From assembly GCA_902779455.1 (NCBI GenBank), contig CACZBS010000032.1, forward strand, positions 1-39,590: a DNA stretch of 39,590 nt, read 5' to 3'. Under the pieces are notes generated by a model. The model did not search any database, had not been told where the DNA came from, and was given only the letters and a program-made list of their open reading frames with translations. Below, piece after piece: positions 38,096 to 39,590 of this stretch (positions are counted from its first letter, which is position 1; each line of letters starts with the position of its first letter). The position numbers were made by a program, and so were the translations under genes. The stretch comes from an uncultured Prevotellaceae bacterium (GTDB taxonomy: Bacteria > Bacteroidota > Bacteroidia > Bacteroidales > Bacteroidaceae).

Positions 38096-39493
38096 ATGAA
38101 GATCTACATCGTTGGCATCGGCCCCGGCTCGCCCGAGGACATCACGCCCGCCGCCGTCAGTGCGCTGGGCGCGAGCGACGTCGTCGTGGGCTATAAGTAC
38201 TACTTCCAGTTCATACGGCCCTACCTGAAGCCCTCGGCCGAGTGCATCGACACGGGCATGAAGCGCGAGCGCGAGCGGGCCGCACTGGCCTTCGCCCAGG
38301 CCGCCGCGGGGCGCACGGTCAGCATCATCTCGAGCGGCGACGCCGGCATCTACGGCATGGCACCGCTCATGTTCGAGATGCGGCGCGATGAGGGCCTCGA
38401 CGTCGACCTCGAGGTTGTTCCCGGCATCAGCGCCTTCCAGAAGGCCGCCGCCCTGCTCGGCGCGCCCATGGGCCACGACTTCTGCGTCGTCTCGCTCAGC
38501 GACCTCATGACGCCCTGGGCCGTGATAGAGCGCCGCATCCGGGCAGCCGCCCAGGCCGACTTCGTCACGGCGGTCTATAACCCCCGCTCCAACGAGCGCT
38601 ACTGGCAACTCGACCGCCTGCGCGAGCTCTTCCTCGAGGAGCGCAGCGCGCTGACGCCCGTGGGCTATGTGCGCCAGGCGGGCCGCCCCGAGCAGCAGGT
38701 GGTCACGACGACGCTGGCCGACCTGAACCCTGAGGCCATCGACATGTTCACCGTCGTCATCATCGGCAATTCGCAGACCTATGTGTCTGATAATAGGATG
38801 ATTACGCCGCGCGGCTATTATCGCGAACAGACGGAAGCGGACGTCAAGCCCGGCCAGCAGATCATGATGGAGTCATTCCGCACCATCGCCGGCGAGCTCC
38901 GCCGCCATGACTACCCGACGGACCACCTGTGGGCGCTGCTCCACGCCATCCACACGACGGCCGACTTCGACATGGAGCGCATCCTCTACACCGACCCCCT
39001 GGCCGTCGAGCACCTTTATGATAAGGTGCGCGAGGGCTCGCTCCGCACTATCGTCACCGACGTCACGATGGTCACGAGCGGCATCCGCAAGGGCGCCCTG
39101 CAGCGCCTGGGCGTCGAGGCAAAGTGCTATCTCGCCGACCCCCGCGTGGCGGAGATGGCTGCCCGCGAGGGCATCACGCGCACCCAGGCCGGCATCCGCC
39201 TGGCCGTCGAGGAGCATCCCGACGCCCTCTTCGCCTTCGGCAATGCGCCGACGGCGCTGATGGAGCTCTGCGCCCTCATCCGCCGCGGCAAGGCCCGCCC
39301 CGCCGGCATCATCGCCGCCCCCGTCGGCTTTGTCCACGTCTGCGAGTCGAAGCACATGGTGAAGCCTTTCCGCGACATACCCAAGATCATCGTCGAGGGC
39401 CGCAAGGGCGGCTCCAACCTCGCGGCCACCCTCTGCAACGCCATCCTCTGCTATGACGACGCGGCGCAGCTCCGCCCCGGCCGAGATCTCTGA
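38096..39493 (+). CDS. cobJ: Fusion of precorrin-3B C17-methyltransferase and precorrin-8X methylmutase
   Basis: The N-terminal half (residues 1-240) is a CobJ/CbiH-type tetrapyrrole methylase: GIGPGS at 7-12, SSGDAGIYGMA at 79-89, 'VVPGISAFQKAAALLGAPMGHDF' and 'TAVYNPRS'. It uses S-adenosylmethionine to methylate C17 with ring contraction. The C-terminal part (about 250-460) is CobH/CbiC: 'ESFRTIAGEL', His286 in LLHAIHTTADFD, 'TDVTMVTSGIRK', 'GNAPTALMEL' and 'PVGFVHVCESK'. It moves a methyl group to make hydrogenobyrinate or cobyrinate. Both halves look complete. Other ring-synthesis genes probably lie beyond the window. The gene follows the corrinoid uptake operon but is separated from it by 489 bp of repeats and may have its own promoter. 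Confidence 0.94.
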   Translation: MKIYIVGIGPGSPEDITPAAVSALGASDVVVGYKYYFQFIRPYLKPSAECIDTGMKRERERAALAFAQAAAGRTVSIISSGDAGIYGMAPLMFEMRRDEGLDVDLEVVPGISAFQKAAALLGAPMGHDFCVVSLSDLMTPWAVIERRIRAAAQADFVTAVYNPRSNERYWQLDRLRELFLEERSALTPVGYVRQAGRPEQQVVTTTLADLNPEAIDMFTVVIIGNSQTYVSDNRMITPRGYYREQTEADVKPGQQIMMESFRTIAGELRRHDYPTDHLWALLHAIHTTADFDMERILYTDPLAVEHLYDKVREGSLRTIVTDVTMVTSGIRKGALQRLGVEAKCYLADPRVAEMAAREGITRTQAGIRLAVEEHPDALFAFGNAPTALMELCALIRRGKARPAGIIAAPVGFVHVCESKHMVKPFRDIPKIIVEGRKGGSNLAATLCNAILCYDDAAQLRPGRDL

Positions 39494-39509
39494 TGGACCG
39501 GGGGGCGGC

Positions 39510-39590
39510 CGCCGGCTTCCCGCCGCCGCGCCCCCGCCCGGCCCCCGCCGGTTTCCCGCCGCCGCGCCCCGCCGCCGCCCGGCCCCGCCG
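39510..39590. repeat. Very GC-rich tandem repeat at the window end
   Basis: A unit of about 36 bp (CGCCGGCTTCCCGCCGCCGC... and CGCCGGTTTCCCGCCGCCGC...) occurs at 39510 and again at 39546 and runs to the last base. It consists almost only of G and C. It begins 16 bp after the stop of the CobJ-CbiC gene. Confidence 0.7.

Noticed and set aside
1-39590. tRNA, rRNA or insertion sequence with transposase
   Set aside because: I saw no tRNA-like cloverleaf with a CCA-type end, no rRNA segment and no transposase or integrase motif in any open frame.

Overview
The window looks like chromosomal DNA from a GC-rich member of the Bacteroidales, probably Prevotellaceae. The reasons are Bacteroidetes-type promoters (TAnnTTTG -7 boxes), TonB-dependent receptors, a two-gene lepB locus next to dapB, WbqC and GH3-like genes, lipoproteins with an acidic stretch after the lipid-modified cysteine, and little use of Shine-Dalgarno sites. 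Genus and species cannot be fixed from the sequence alone. Twenty-two protein-coding genes and one riboswitch are supported.

Layout. (1) 189-16856, plus strand: an exported protein cluster made of an outer-membrane beta-barrel, a giant secreted protein of about 2992 residues whose N-terminus resembles TANFOR-type proteins, a fibronectin-III-like exported protein, a small Ig-like lipoprotein and a large beta-rich lipoprotein. I propose that they form one cell-surface system of unknown function. (2) 17022-19089, plus: a PurF-like protein without the glutaminase cysteine, and a small membrane protein. (3) 19409-28433, minus: dapB, lepB, a second S26 protein lacking both catalytic residues, WbqC, GH3-like, a four-helix-bundle (IVP) protein, a Big_5 lipoprotein and a DUF3108 protein. 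(4) 29015-29959, plus: an FMN-dependent nitronate monooxygenase/FabK-like enzyme framed by two palindromic elements. (5) 30337-39493, plus: a corrinoid locus with promoter, cobalamin riboswitch, BtuB-like receptor, CbiK-like chelatase lipoprotein, BtuF-like lipoprotein, PduO-type adenosyltransferase, a second TonB receptor and a CobJ/CbiH-CbiC fusion.

Corrinoid genes. The riboswitch should shut the receptor operon down when cobalamin is plentiful. The receptors bring corrinoid across the outer membrane, the BtuF-like lipoprotein hands it on, PduO adds the adenosyl ligand, and the CobJ-CbiC fusion belongs to ring synthesis. No BtuCD genes are in the window, and the chelatase carries a lipoprotein signal, so it should sit outside the cytoplasm.

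Most unusual theme. The gaps between genes are filled with several families of short palindromic or tandem repeats without transposase, and these repeats run into genes. One family supplies the hydrophobic core LFIVHCTL of three exported or membrane proteins. A 92-bp perfect inverted repeat sits in frame inside wbqC. Another inverted repeat supplies part of a lipoprotein signal peptide. The last residues and stop codon of the GH3-like gene lie in a repeat. This looks like a repeat load that is being taken into proteins and is the main candidate for something undescribed here.
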